Source: a virus. From it: a stretch of DNA of 51,296 bases. The notes beneath the pieces were generated by a model that ran no database searches, was not told where the DNA came from, and saw nothing but the letters and a program-made list of their open reading frames with translations. A program made the position numbers and the translations under genes. How positions within the stretch are numbered: position 1 is the first letter of the stretch; each line of letters starts with the position of its first letter. The DNA lies in IMG/VR virus record IMGVR_UViG_3300044675_001281, positions 1-51,296 of that record; one strand, 5' to 3'. This document shows, in pieces, positions 7,571 through 15,600 of this stretch.

Positions 7571-8767
7571 ATGTCTAACTCGATTTTAACAATCGACATG
7601 ATTACTCGCAAGGCTCTTGAGATCCTTGAGAATAGTCTTGTCCTCACGCGCACTGTAAACCGTCAGTATGACGACTCTTTCGCTGTAGAAGGCGCTAAGA
7701 TCGGCTCGACCCTTCGCATCCGTCTTCCTGACCGCGCATTGGTCACGGACGGCGCTGCCCTTCAGGTTCAGGACGACAACGAGCAATACACCACGCTCAC
7801 TGTTTCCAGCCAGAAGCACATCGGCGTGAACTTCACGACCGCCGAACTCACGATGCAGTTGGACGACTTCGCTGAACGTGTTCTGAAGCCTCGTATTTCG
7901 CAGCTCGCGTCTTCTATCGACGCCGACGTTGCAAACAGCTTCAAATACATCGGCAACTCGGTCGGCACCCCAGGCACCACGCCTGCTACGTCGCTCGTTT
8001 TGTTGCAAGCTCAACAGAAGCTCAACGAGAACGCTGCGGTTATGAGCCCACGTTATGCCACTGTTAACCCAGCCGCTAACGCTGCGTTAATCGAAGGCAT
8101 GAAAGGTCTGTTCAACCCTGTTTCAGCTATCTCGAAGCAGTTCAAGAACGGCATGTTTGGTGAAGGCATCCTCGGCTACGACGAGCTGAATATGTCTCAG
8201 TCAATCAAGCAGTTCACGACCGGCTCACGCGCTGGCACCGTAACTGTCAATGCGACTGTCACGACCGAAGGTTCAACGACTGTTGTTCTGACGGGTCTTA
8301 CGACCACGACGATCAAAGCTGGCGACGTGTTCACCATCGCTGACGTGTATGCTGTCAACCCACAGACCCGTGAGTCAACCGGCTCGCTGTATCAGTTCGT
8401 AGCTCTTGCTGACGTTACGGCGTCAACGACTGCTTCGGTTACTGTTCCTGCGATGTATTCGGCTTCTCAGGCTCTTGCTACGGTTGACGCTCTGCCAGTA
8501 TCTGGCAAAGCGGTCACGTTCCTTGGCGCTGCCTCAACGCAGTATCCACAGAACTTGATCTATCATCGTGACGCGATCAGCTTCGCTACCGCCGATCTTC
8601 TGCTTCCGCAGGGTGTCGATATGGCAAGCCGTCAAGTCCACAATGGCATTTCGCTCCGCGTTGTTCGTCAGTATGACATCAACAATGATCGTCTGCCTTG
8701 CCGTATTGACGTGCTCTATGGCTACAGCGTGATTCGTCCGCAGATGGCCGTTCGCCTTTGGGGTTAA
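7571..8767 (+). CDS. Major coat protein, P22 gp5-like
   Basis: The 398-residue protein matches the P22 coat family, an HK97-fold shell protein: the N terminus NSILTIDMITRKALEILENS, then LRIRLPDRALVTDG, a long spine-helix region (FAERVLKPRISQLASSIDAD), an inserted Thr-rich beta domain at about residues 215-310 comparable to the P22 insertion domain, and the C-terminal LPCRIDVLYGYSVIRPQMAV. It follows the scaffold gene by 7 bp and is followed by a hairpin. The codon choice looks more uniform than that of its neighbours (many ctt, cgt and gct), as expected for a highly expressed gene. Confidence 0.9.
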   Translation: MSNSILTIDMITRKALEILENSLVLTRTVNRQYDDSFAVEGAKIGSTLRIRLPDRALVTDGAALQVQDDNEQYTTLTVSSQKHIGVNFTTAELTMQLDDFAERVLKPRISQLASSIDADVANSFKYIGNSVGTPGTTPATSLVLLQAQQKLNENAAVMSPRYATVNPAANAALIEGMKGLFNPVSAISKQFKNGMFGEGILGYDELNMSQSIKQFTTGSRAGTVTVNATVTTEGSTTVVLTGLTTTTIKAGDVFTIADVYAVNPQTRESTGSLYQFVALADVTASTTASVTVPAMYSASQALATVDALPVSGKAVTFLGAASTQYPQNLIYHRDAISFATADLLLPQGVDMASRQVHNGISLRVVRQYDINNDRLPCRIDVLYGYSVIRPQMAVRLWG

Positions 8768-8771
8768 GTAA

Positions 8772-8791
8772 AAGGGGGCTAAAGCCCCCTT
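8772..8791 (+). terminator. Hairpin after coat gene
   Basis: The stem AAGGGGGC with GCCCCCTT (8 bp, loop TAAA) lies 4 nt after the coat stop. It is followed by only a weak T stretch, so it may be a partial terminator or a 3' mRNA stabiliser. Confidence 0.5.
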
Positions 8792-8817
8792 GTTCACCTA
8801 TTATTGGAGTTTAATCC

Positions 8818-9300
8818 ATGACTACAACTGCAAATGCGGCTTACCCGCTTGAGACGTTTGGCCCTTACGGCGCGCTTCCGAACGGCGAAGGTGGCTACCA
8901 GGTAGGTGACGGCAATCTGTCCGGCACCAATTTCATCAACACGCCAACCCCTGCGGCTATCCCCGCGGGCGCGGCTACGCTTACGGCTGCACAGGTCGTT
9001 GGTGGATTGATTCTTGGCAGCCCAGGCGCTTCAGCGGCAGCTTATACGCTTCCGACTGTTGCTAATCTTGAAGCCGAACTTATAGCGGTCGTTAAAGTTG
9101 GCGCAACCTTCGACTTCTCGATCATCAACGTCGATGGTTCCAGCTCTGGCGTTATCACTGTGACGACAAACACGGGTTGGTCAATCGGCACTTCTGGCAG
9201 TCAGGGTCTGATGACCATTGCGGCTGTTGCTGGAACGACACAGCGCTATCGCGCTCGTAAGACCAGTGCTACCACTTGGGCGCTTTACCGCATCTCGTAA
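8818..9300 (+). CDS. Probable head decoration or minor structural protein
   Basis: The 160-residue protein has an N-terminal tail (YPLETFGPYGALPNGEGGYQ) and a compact beta domain containing LTAAQVVGGLILGSPGASAA and then VGATFDFSIINVDGSSSGVI, ending TTWALYRIS. The same domain type occurs in phage head decoration and collar proteins. Its place directly after the coat gene, with a GGAG-type ribosome-binding site in ATTGGAGTTTAATCC, makes a virion surface role likely but not proven. Confidence 0.65.
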   Translation: MTTTANAAYPLETFGPYGALPNGEGGYQVGDGNLSGTNFINTPTPAAIPAGAATLTAAQVVGGLILGSPGASAAAYTLPTVANLEAELIAVVKVGATFDFSIINVDGSSSGVITVTTNTGWSIGTSGSQGLMTIAAVAGTTQRYRARKTSATTWALYRIS

Positions 9301-9315
9301 TAAAGGATAAAGGCA

Positions 9316-9663
9316 ATGCCAAACACAAAACCTGTAGGTGTTGCCTTTTCTGATCCCGAACTCGTAAGTGGCACAACCATTACGGGCGCGACGATCAGCG
9401 GAGGCACTATCTCGGCTCCTACGATTACCGGCGCGACTCTGACGACAGCTACTGTCTCAGGCACGTTTACCTCGACGGCTACTACCGGCCCTGTTGTTGC
9501 TAACGCAACGGCTGGTCTGTATTTCCTGACTACTGCTATTACGGCTGGAACGACCACCACGACTGCCCCTGCGGGATCGTTGGCAACAACGACTAACGCT
9601 ACGGGCGCTGGTAAACTGTTCACGTCAGTTGCGGGTAAATGGGAATTTCCAGTTCTCACCTAA
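9316..9663 (+). CDS. Small beta-helix-like structural protein
   Basis: This 115-residue protein has a five-residue-period stretch at residues 19-52 (TITGATISGGTISAPTITGA), which predicts a small beta-helix or stacked sheet, followed by GLYFLTTAITAGTTTTTAPA and GKLFTSVAGKWEFPV, a small beta domain related to that of the preceding protein. I infer a trimeric surface or decoration protein. An AAAGG ribosome-binding site lies 9 nt before the start. Confidence 0.6.
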   Translation: MPNTKPVGVAFSDPELVSGTTITGATISGGTISAPTITGATLTTATVSGTFTSTATTGPVVANATAGLYFLTTAITAGTTTTTAPAGSLATTTNATGAGKLFTSVAGKWEFPVLT

Positions 9664-9671
9664 TTAAAATC

Positions 9672-9689
9672 GGCGGGCTACGGCCCGCC
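9672..9689 (+). terminator. GC-rich hairpin between structural genes
   Basis: GGCGGGC and GCCCGCC form a 7-bp stem with a TACG tetraloop, flanked by AT-rich sequence (AATTAAAAT before, AATTAATAG after). There is no clear U-run, so termination may be partial. Confidence 0.5.
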
Positions 9690-9708
9690 AATTAATAGAA
9701 AGCTACAT

Positions 9709-9912
9709 ATGGCTGTTATTTATTTGAAACACCCCGAACATGGGGTTAAAGTGGCGTGTCTCGACCTAGAGGCCGAAGCCGATATTGAGAACGGCTGGGA
9801 GAGGTTCGACCCAAATGACGACATATTCGTGTTACGATCAGATCGTGGGAGCGTTGAGGCTCCTCGGAGTGTTAGCCGAAGGCGAAACGCCCTCGTCAGA
9901 GACAGCGAATGA
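9709..9912 (+). CDS. Small conserved phage protein upstream of tail accessory factor
   Basis: This 67-residue protein starts AVIYLKHPEHGVKVACLDLE then NGWERFDP, a motif that recurs in small proteins of podovirus structural regions, and ends in a basic stretch (SVSRRRNALVRDSE). I do not know its function. The second half overlaps the gp4-like gene (from 9815) by 98 bp in another frame, which is unusually long for this genome. The N-terminal half is therefore well supported and the basic tail less so. Confidence 0.6.
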   Translation: MAVIYLKHPEHGVKVACLDLEAEADIENGWERFDPNDDIFVLRSDRGSVEAPRSVSRRRNALVRDSE

Positions 9913-10531
9913 CGCGCTATTTGCTCTGAATCAAATGATCGACAGTTGGAATACCGAACGACTGTCGGTGTTCTCAACTCAGGATCAGACCTTTCTTTGG
10001 CCCGCAGGCGAGAAAAACCGCACGCTAGGCCCGACCGGCGACTTCGTGGGCGAGCGCCCTGTATTGCTGGACGACTCTACCTACTTCCGCGACCCGCAGA
10101 CCAACGTGTCTTACGGCATTAAATTTATCAATCAGCAACAATATAACGGCATTGCGGTTAAGACCGTAACGTCTACTTACCCACAGGTCATATTCACCAA
10201 TATGACCTACCCGAACATTGATATGGTCATCTATCCAGTCCCTTTAAGACTGTTAGAATGGCATTTCATTTCAGTAGAAAAGCTGTCGCAGCCTGCTAAT
10301 CTAGCAACGGCGATCCTTTTCCCGCCAGGGTATCTACGGGCGTTCCGTTACAATCTGGCTTGCGAGCTGGCCCCTGAGTTTGGCGTTGAGCCATCGCCTA
10401 CGGTCAGCCGGATCGCTATGTATAGCAAGCGCAATCTGAAGCGCATCAATAACCCTGACGACATCATGGCGCTGCCTTACAGCATTGTCGGCACACGTCA
10501 GCGCTATAACATCTATGCGGGCAACTACTGA
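9815..10531 (+). CDS. Tail accessory factor, P22 gp4-like
   Basis: This 238-residue protein matches the P22 gp4 family, which binds the portal after packaging and starts tail assembly: residues 2-60 form the helical portal-binding part (YDQIVGALRLLGVLAEGETP), followed by LFALNQMIDSWNTERLSVF and, later, FPPGYLRAFRYNLACELAPE. I prefer the ATG at 9815 over the in-frame one at 9785 because it directly precedes the conserved N terminus. The stop overlaps the start of the gp10-like gene, the same order as in P22. Confidence 0.85.
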   Translation: MTTYSCYDQIVGALRLLGVLAEGETPSSETANDALFALNQMIDSWNTERLSVFSTQDQTFLWPAGEKNRTLGPTGDFVGERPVLLDDSTYFRDPQTNVSYGIKFINQQQYNGIAVKTVTSTYPQVIFTNMTYPNIDMVIYPVPLRLLEWHFISVEKLSQPANLATAILFPPGYLRAFRYNLACELAPEFGVEPSPTVSRIAMYSKRNLKRINNPDDIMALPYSIVGTRQRYNIYAGNY

Positions 10532-12312
10532 TGGTCGCAACGCCTATTCTTGGCTCTAGTTATGTCACCCGCAGTCCAAATGCGGCTGACAACCGTATGG
10601 TTAATCTATTCCCTGAAGTTGTGCCTGAAGGCGGTAAGCAGCCTGCGTGGCTACAACGCGCGCCAGGGCTGCGCTTTCTTCAGACGTTAGGCGCAGGGCC
10701 AGTCCGTGGGCTTTGGACGTTTACAAGCGACACAATAGACCCGGCTCCTGGCGAGTCAGCGACAACGGCGTATGGCTATGCGGTATCCGCAACGACGCTT
10801 TATCGGATTGATTCTGACTGGAACTATACCGCGATAGGAACAATTTCCGGCTCTAGCCAAGTCAATATGACCGACAACGGGCGGCAGATGTTTATCGCTG
10901 CCGGAACGAACGGATATATTTACAATAGCACGTATAAAGAACTTGCATTTAACACGACCAACACAAGCACGACTGTATCGGGCGGCGACACGACGTATCT
11001 TTACCCTGGTCAGCCTGTGTCAGGGACGGGCATACCTACAGGCGCGACGGTTGCGAGCGTTACAAACGGAACTGATTTTGTTTTATCAGCCGCTGCGACT
11101 GCCACCAATACAGGCGTCACTCTGACATTTAGCCCTTTTCTAACGCAGCTTTCGGCTCCTTTTGCAGGCGCTGTCGGATGCGGCTTTTTGGATGGTTGGT
11201 TTGTCTATAACCAACCAGACAGTCAGATTTTCTGGGTTTTGGATTCAACAAGCACGACTGTCGATCCGCTTTACTTCGCCAGCGCTGAAGGTTCGCCAGA
11301 CAATCTTGTCACGCTTATCGTAGACCATCGCGAAGTCTGGCTATTTGGCACAAACTCAGTCGAAGTCTGGTATGACGCCGGTTTGCCCGATTTTCCGTTA
11401 GCGCGTATCCAAGGCGCATTTAACGAAATAGGTTGTCTTGCGGCTTATTCAGTCGCCAAGCTCGACAACGGTCTGTTCTGGCTGGGCGCTGACGCGCGCG
11501 GTAACGGTATCGTCTACCGCTCTAAAGGTTATTCCGGCGAGCGCGTTTCGACTCATGCGGTCGAATGGCAAATCCAACAATATTCAACGCTGTCTGACGC
11601 TGTGGGCTACACCTATCAACAGGACGGCCATAGCTTCTATGTTCTTAACTTTCCTAACGCTAACACGACATGGGTTTATGACGTAGCGACAGGCGCTTGG
11701 CATGAGCGCGCTGGCTGGGAAAATAATGACTTTACCCGCACACGCGGGAATTGTCAGATGAACTTCAACAATGAGATCGTCATCGGCGACTACCGCACAG
11801 GCGAAATCTTTGCATATGACCCAACAATCTATTCAGAAGCAGGCACGACGCAAAAATGGCTACGCTCATGGCGTGCTCTGCCTACTGGCCAGAACGACCT
11901 AAATCGTTCGACGCAGCATAGTCTTCAGCTCGACTGTCAGGCAGGCGTCGGTCTTCCAGGCTACAGTCAGGAGGAAGTCAATGCTATTATTTATATTTAT
12001 GACCGCAATGATGATTTCATTCTTGACCGCTTTGGGTCTGCATTAAAGATCCGCGACTACGCTCAATACTCAGTTACGATTGGTGCAGATCCACAGGTCA
12101 TGCTGCGCTGGTCTGACGATGGCGGTCACACATGGTCAAATGAGCATTGGAAATCTATGGGTAAGATCGGTCAGACAGGCTACCGCACGATTTGGCGGCG
12201 TCTTGGCATGACACTCAAACTTCGCGATAGGGTCTACGAGATATCGGGCACTGACCCTGTTCAGATCGCCATCATGGGCGCTGAACTGCATGTGAGCCCG
12301 ACCAATGCCTAA
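10531..12312 (+). CDS. Packaged-DNA stabilisation protein, P22 gp10-like
   Basis: The 593-residue protein belongs to the phage stabilisation family: N terminus SSYVTRSPNAADNRMVNLFP, then APGLRFLQTLG, and repeated beta-propeller-like segments such as AYSVAKLDNGLFWLGADARG and VYRSKGYSGERVSTHAVEW. It would form the tail hub below gp4 and keep DNA in the head. It is about 120 residues longer than P22 gp10 (472); an inserted Thr/Gly-rich beta module at residues 141-200 (TNTSTTVSGGDTTYLYPGQP) accounts for half of that. The gene overlaps both neighbours, by 1 and 8 nt. Confidence 0.85.
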   Translation: MVATPILGSSYVTRSPNAADNRMVNLFPEVVPEGGKQPAWLQRAPGLRFLQTLGAGPVRGLWTFTSDTIDPAPGESATTAYGYAVSATTLYRIDSDWNYTAIGTISGSSQVNMTDNGRQMFIAAGTNGYIYNSTYKELAFNTTNTSTTVSGGDTTYLYPGQPVSGTGIPTGATVASVTNGTDFVLSAAATATNTGVTLTFSPFLTQLSAPFAGAVGCGFLDGWFVYNQPDSQIFWVLDSTSTTVDPLYFASAEGSPDNLVTLIVDHREVWLFGTNSVEVWYDAGLPDFPLARIQGAFNEIGCLAAYSVAKLDNGLFWLGADARGNGIVYRSKGYSGERVSTHAVEWQIQQYSTLSDAVGYTYQQDGHSFYVLNFPNANTTWVYDVATGAWHERAGWENNDFTRTRGNCQMNFNNEIVIGDYRTGEIFAYDPTIYSEAGTTQKWLRSWRALPTGQNDLNRSTQHSLQLDCQAGVGLPGYSQEEVNAIIYIYDRNDDFILDRFGSALKIRDYAQYSVTIGADPQVMLRWSDDGGHTWSNEHWKSMGKIGQTGYRTIWRRLGMTLKLRDRVYEISGTDPVQIAIMGAELHVSPTNA

Positions 12313-12913
12313 TCTAGTTGATAACAACACTCAGATCCCCGCCGCTCGCGTCAAAATGAACGATGATGCTACGGGATTCGTTAACCGCCCATGGTATCGT
12401 TGGTTTTTTAATACCTACCAAGCTCTTGAAGCTGGACGGCGGTATGGGTCGTTTTATAGCACAACGACTTTTACGCCTGCCGCAATTAACACGGCGTATG
12501 CAATAACTTTTAATAATACGTTTACACGCGCTGACGGTTCAGATGTAACATACGGTGTCTATGTTGGCACACCAACGTCGCGTATTTATGTAGACAATAC
12601 AGCTACTTATAATTTTCAGTTTTCGGCGCAGCTACAAAATATATCTGGGTCGGGGCATAGTGTTTTTATATGGCCACGCATTAACGGCATAAATGTTGAT
12701 GATTCTGCTACGCAAGTAACTTTAGGCGGCGGGTCTAACGCGGCGGCTGTTGCGGCGTGGAATTTCGTGCTAAACCTTCAGACCGGTGATTATTTTGAAC
12801 TTATATATTCGGTAGATAGCACAAACGTCAGAATACCTTATGTGGCTGCGTCTAGCCCCGTTCCCGCTATTCCTTCGGTCATCCTGACCGTTACAAGTTG
12901 TGTAGGTGTCTAA
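12305..12913 (+). CDS. Tail tip protein, possibly a needle equivalent
   Basis: The 202-residue protein has a short N-terminal peptide ending NRPWYRWFFNTYQALE, a motif found at the N terminus of several phage tail tip proteins, and a C-terminal beta domain (GSFYSTTTFTPAAINTAYAI, then VYVGTPTSRIYVDNTATYNF) resembling a C1q-like jelly roll. It sits exactly where P22 has its tail needle gene 26, directly after gene 10, but lacks the long coiled coil. A plug or knob at the tail tip is an inference from position. Confidence 0.6.
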   Translation: MPNLVDNNTQIPAARVKMNDDATGFVNRPWYRWFFNTYQALEAGRRYGSFYSTTTFTPAAINTAYAITFNNTFTRADGSDVTYGVYVGTPTSRIYVDNTATYNFQFSAQLQNISGSGHSVFIWPRINGINVDDSATQVTLGGGSNAAAVAAWNFVLNLQTGDYFELIYSVDSTNVRIPYVAASSPVPAIPSVILTVTSCVGV

Positions 12914-14074
12914 ATGGCTGTTGTATCGCCCACCGCTAAAGCTCAGTTTATTGACGCCGCAGGCATACCGCTGGCAGGCGGTTTTCTCTATACTTATGAA
13001 GCTGGCACGACCACGCCGCAGGCGACCTACACGGACTCAACCGCAGCGACGGCGAACAGCAATCCTATTGTGTTGGATTCGCGTGGCGAAGCTAATATCT
13101 GGTTATCGTCAGCTAACTATAAATTTAAACTGACAAACTCCGAAGGCACTGAGATTTGGACGGTCGATAATATTGCCGCGCCATCTACGGCGTTGTCGCC
13201 GGTCTTTTCCAGTAACGTCACCATTTCTGCCAATACTTCTGGCCCAGCGCTTCTTGTCACGCAAACGGGCGCAGGCGCGGCTATTAGAGTGCAAGACTCC
13301 GCGGATCCTGACTCATCGCCATTTGTTGTTGACACGACAGGTCAGGTAGGTATTGGCACCGCAACACCCGCAAACGCTATTGACGTAGCTGGCGGCGCTA
13401 TTCAGATCTCGACATCTGGCGGCGTATCCCGCACAGTTATGTCGGCGGATTCAACGGATTCTATATTCGATGTAAGTGACGACCGTAACTTTACGGTTAA
13501 GACTAACGCCGGAACGCGGCTTACTATTAACTCTAGCGGATCTACCTTTACTGGATCTGTTACGGCGACTAGCTTTACCGGCGCATGGGCGAATATACCG
13601 TCCGGCACGGCGATGTTGTTTGCTCAAACGACCGCTCCGACAGGCTGGACGAAATCAACAACGCACGACAACAAAGCGCTCCGCGTCGTATCTGGCGCAG
13701 CGTCGTCAGGCGGTTCGGTAGCTTTCACAACGGCTTTTGCGTCTCAAGCTGTCACTGGCACTGTTGCCAGCTATACGTTGACCGTGACTGATATCCCATT
13801 TCACAACCACAGCGCGTCAACTTCTGTGTCAGATAGCGGACATACTCATACATTCGGCGGCGTTATTACCCCTGGTGGTTCAGGTGGTCTTGCTGTTGGC
13901 GCTTCATATACTGGTAATACAACAGGCACTACAGGCACAGGAAATGCTAATTTGAGCGCATCAACTTCTATTGGCGGCACGGGCGGCAGCGGCGGTCACA
14001 GTCACGGCTTCAGCGCGCCAAGTATTAATCTTGCTGTTCAGTATGTAGACGTAATCATCGCAACGAAGAATTAA
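12914..14074 (+). CDS. Tail fibre with head-binding-like N terminus and collar-type tip
   Basis: This 386-residue protein has three parts. Residues 1-90 (GIPLAGGFLYTYEAGTTTPQ and VLDSRGEANIWL) resemble the beta dome that attaches podovirus tailspikes and fibres to the particle. Residues 95-225 are beta repeats including GQVGIGTATP. The C-terminal part starts IPSGTAMLFAQTTAPTGWTK, the signature of the tail collar domain, and contains His pairs FHNHS (about 299), HTHTF (about 313) and HSHGF (about 362), which in related fibres bind metal ions along the trimer axis. It is a likely second receptor-binding protein besides the fibre at 5448-6476. Confidence 0.8.
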   Translation: MAVVSPTAKAQFIDAAGIPLAGGFLYTYEAGTTTPQATYTDSTAATANSNPIVLDSRGEANIWLSSANYKFKLTNSEGTEIWTVDNIAAPSTALSPVFSSNVTISANTSGPALLVTQTGAGAAIRVQDSADPDSSPFVVDTTGQVGIGTATPANAIDVAGGAIQISTSGGVSRTVMSADSTDSIFDVSDDRNFTVKTNAGTRLTINSSGSTFTGSVTATSFTGAWANIPSGTAMLFAQTTAPTGWTKSTTHDNKALRVVSGAASSGGSVAFTTAFASQAVTGTVASYTLTVTDIPFHNHSASTSVSDSGHTHTFGGVITPGGSGGLAVGASYTGNTTGTTGTGNANLSASTSIGGTGGSGGHSHGFSAPSINLAVQYVDVIIATKN

Positions 14075-14075
14075 C

Positions 14076-14342
14076 ATGGAACTGAAAAACGGAACTTTTT
14101 GCCCTTTGATTAAGAAAGACTGCGTGCAACTCAAATGCGCGTGGTTTACATTGTTACGGGGCACAAACCCCAACACGGGCAAAGAAGTAGACGAGTGGGT
14201 TTGCGCTGTGGCGGCGCTACCTATGCTTCAGATTGAAGTCGCCAAAGAAGTCCGTCAGGGCGCAGCGGCAACTGAGTCATTCCGTAATGAGGTCGTTGGC
14301 GTTGCACAGGCACCAACAGTTAGATTTTTAAGTAACTCATGA
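14076..14342 (+). CDS. Small conserved Cys-containing phage protein
   Basis: The 88-residue protein starts LKNGTFCPLIKKDCVQLKCA and continues WFTLLRGTNPNTGKEVDEWV and CAVAALPMLQIE. Four cysteines in a CX6CX4C...C arrangement suggest a metal site or disulfide. I have seen this pattern between fibre and ejection genes of several phages, but no function is known to me. It starts 1 nt after the fibre stop. Confidence 0.7.
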   Translation: MELKNGTFCPLIKKDCVQLKCAWFTLLRGTNPNTGKEVDEWVCAVAALPMLQIEVAKEVRQGAAATESFRNEVVGVAQAPTVRFLSNS

Positions 14343-14356
14343 TATAAAGAGGCATT

Positions 14357-15598
14357 ATGGATCCGTTCACACTAGCCCTTTTAGGAAGCACCGCAGCAAG
14401 CGCGCTCAGTAGCGGGGCTGGCTATGCGGCTTCACAGCGTGCGGCAGGCACACAGGCGCAGGCCGCTCAAACGGGTGGCATGTTGGGTTATATCGCTCAA
14501 CAACAAGCGCTTGAGCAAGCGCGCCAGATGGCCGAGAAAGGCGCAGCGGCAAGCCGTGAATTTTATGATAAAGGCACTGGCGACGTAAGAGAGTTTTATG
14601 GCAAAGGCCGACAGGATTTAGAGGACTATTATGGTAGAGGCGCTGGGGCGCTAACAGATTATTATGGCCGTGGCCGCGCAGATATTTTAGGCCAAGCCCA
14701 ACAGGGCGAAGATATAGCCCGCCAATTTTACGGCCAAGGCGTAGCAGCTCAAGAGCCTTATACGACCACGGGCGCAGGCGCAATTAATCGTCTATCAGCA
14801 CTGTATGGACAGGGCGGCGAATATACACAACAGCCTACGTATGAACAACTTCAATTAGACCCTGCGTATGAATTTCTTAAACAACAGGGTCAACAATCTA
14901 TGCTCAATATGGCTCGCGCTGGCGGCACAGCGGGGTCAGGCGGCGCATTAAAAGCAGCCGAGCGTTTTGGTCAAGGTTTAGCAAGTCAAGAATATGGCAA
15001 TGCTTATAATCGTTTTATGGCTAATCGGTTAGCTGTTACCCAAGGGCTGCAAAATATTGCTGGCACAGGCGCAGGCGCGGCGGGGACAGTATCCCAACTT
15101 GCAGGAACTACAGGCAATCAATTAGCCGGTAATAGATTTACGACCGGCGCTAACCTCGGCCAAGCCGCGCTGACTACAGGCGGCAACATCGCTCAAGGTG
15201 CATTTAGCACCGGCGCTAATTTAGGACAGGCTGCAACGACGGCTGGAGCTAATCTCGGTAATCTAGCTTCTAATGCTGGCGGCACAATAGCAGGCGCGTA
15301 TACAGGGCTTGCAAGCCCTCAAATGACGGCTTTAGCGGCAGCTAATCCGTATGCGACCGGCATGGAGAACGCAGCGTCTGCCCGCGCTTCAGGTTACATG
15401 GGCGGCGCGTCAGCGCTTCAGAGCGCGCTTAACACGCCAGTTAACGCTATGATGGCATATGGCATGGCGGATCGTTTTGCGCCTCAAGGCAGATCTTCCA
15501 TATACGCTAACCAAGCAGGTTATTTAAACGGTATGCCATCTTATGCCGCTGGGTTTAGCCCTGGTTTTCAAGGCGCGCCAACAGCCTATAGGACTTAA
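14357..15598 (+). CDS. Ejection (DNA transfer) protein, P22 gp7-like by type
   Basis: This 413-residue Ala/Gly/Gln-rich protein has a hydrophobic N terminus (DPFTLALLGSTAASALSSGA), a repeated helix-Tyr-Gly motif at residues 70-135 (YGKGRQDLEDYYGRGAGALT) and the motif FLKQQGQQSMLNMARAGGTA with GSGGALKAAERFGQGLA, typical of internal virion proteins injected with the DNA. The last 150 residues are low-complexity Ala/Gly/Thr repeats (TTGANLGQAALTTGGNIAQG). It is the first of three consecutive ejection-type genes, as in P22 (7, 20, 16). An AAAGAGG ribosome-binding site precedes the ATG. Confidence 0.75.
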   Translation: MDPFTLALLGSTAASALSSGAGYAASQRAAGTQAQAAQTGGMLGYIAQQQALEQARQMAEKGAAASREFYDKGTGDVREFYGKGRQDLEDYYGRGAGALTDYYGRGRADILGQAQQGEDIARQFYGQGVAAQEPYTTTGAGAINRLSALYGQGGEYTQQPTYEQLQLDPAYEFLKQQGQQSMLNMARAGGTAGSGGALKAAERFGQGLASQEYGNAYNRFMANRLAVTQGLQNIAGTGAGAAGTVSQLAGTTGNQLAGNRFTTGANLGQAALTTGGNIAQGAFSTGANLGQAATTAGANLGNLASNAGGTIAGAYTGLASPQMTALAAANPYATGMENAASARASGYMGGASALQSALNTPVNAMMAYGMADRFAPQGRSSIYANQAGYLNGMPSYAAGFSPGFQGAPTAYRT

Positions 15599-15600
15599 AT

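Larger units (their letters stand above)
6155..13616. repeat. First copy of the 7,462-bp identical block
   Basis: Every line compared between 6155 and 13616 equals the line 37,680 bases further on (43835-51296). The block runs from inside the fibre gene through the scaffold, coat and tail genes to part of the collar fibre, and the second copy stops only because the window ends. Perfect identity over this length next to a divergent segment fits the overlap of a circular genome rather than an old duplication. Confidence 0.9.

Noticed and set aside
12906-13133. 75-codon frame overlapping the start of the collar-type fibre
   Set aside because: It is a shifted reading of the fibre gene with Arg/Pro/Leu-rich content and no conserved motif.
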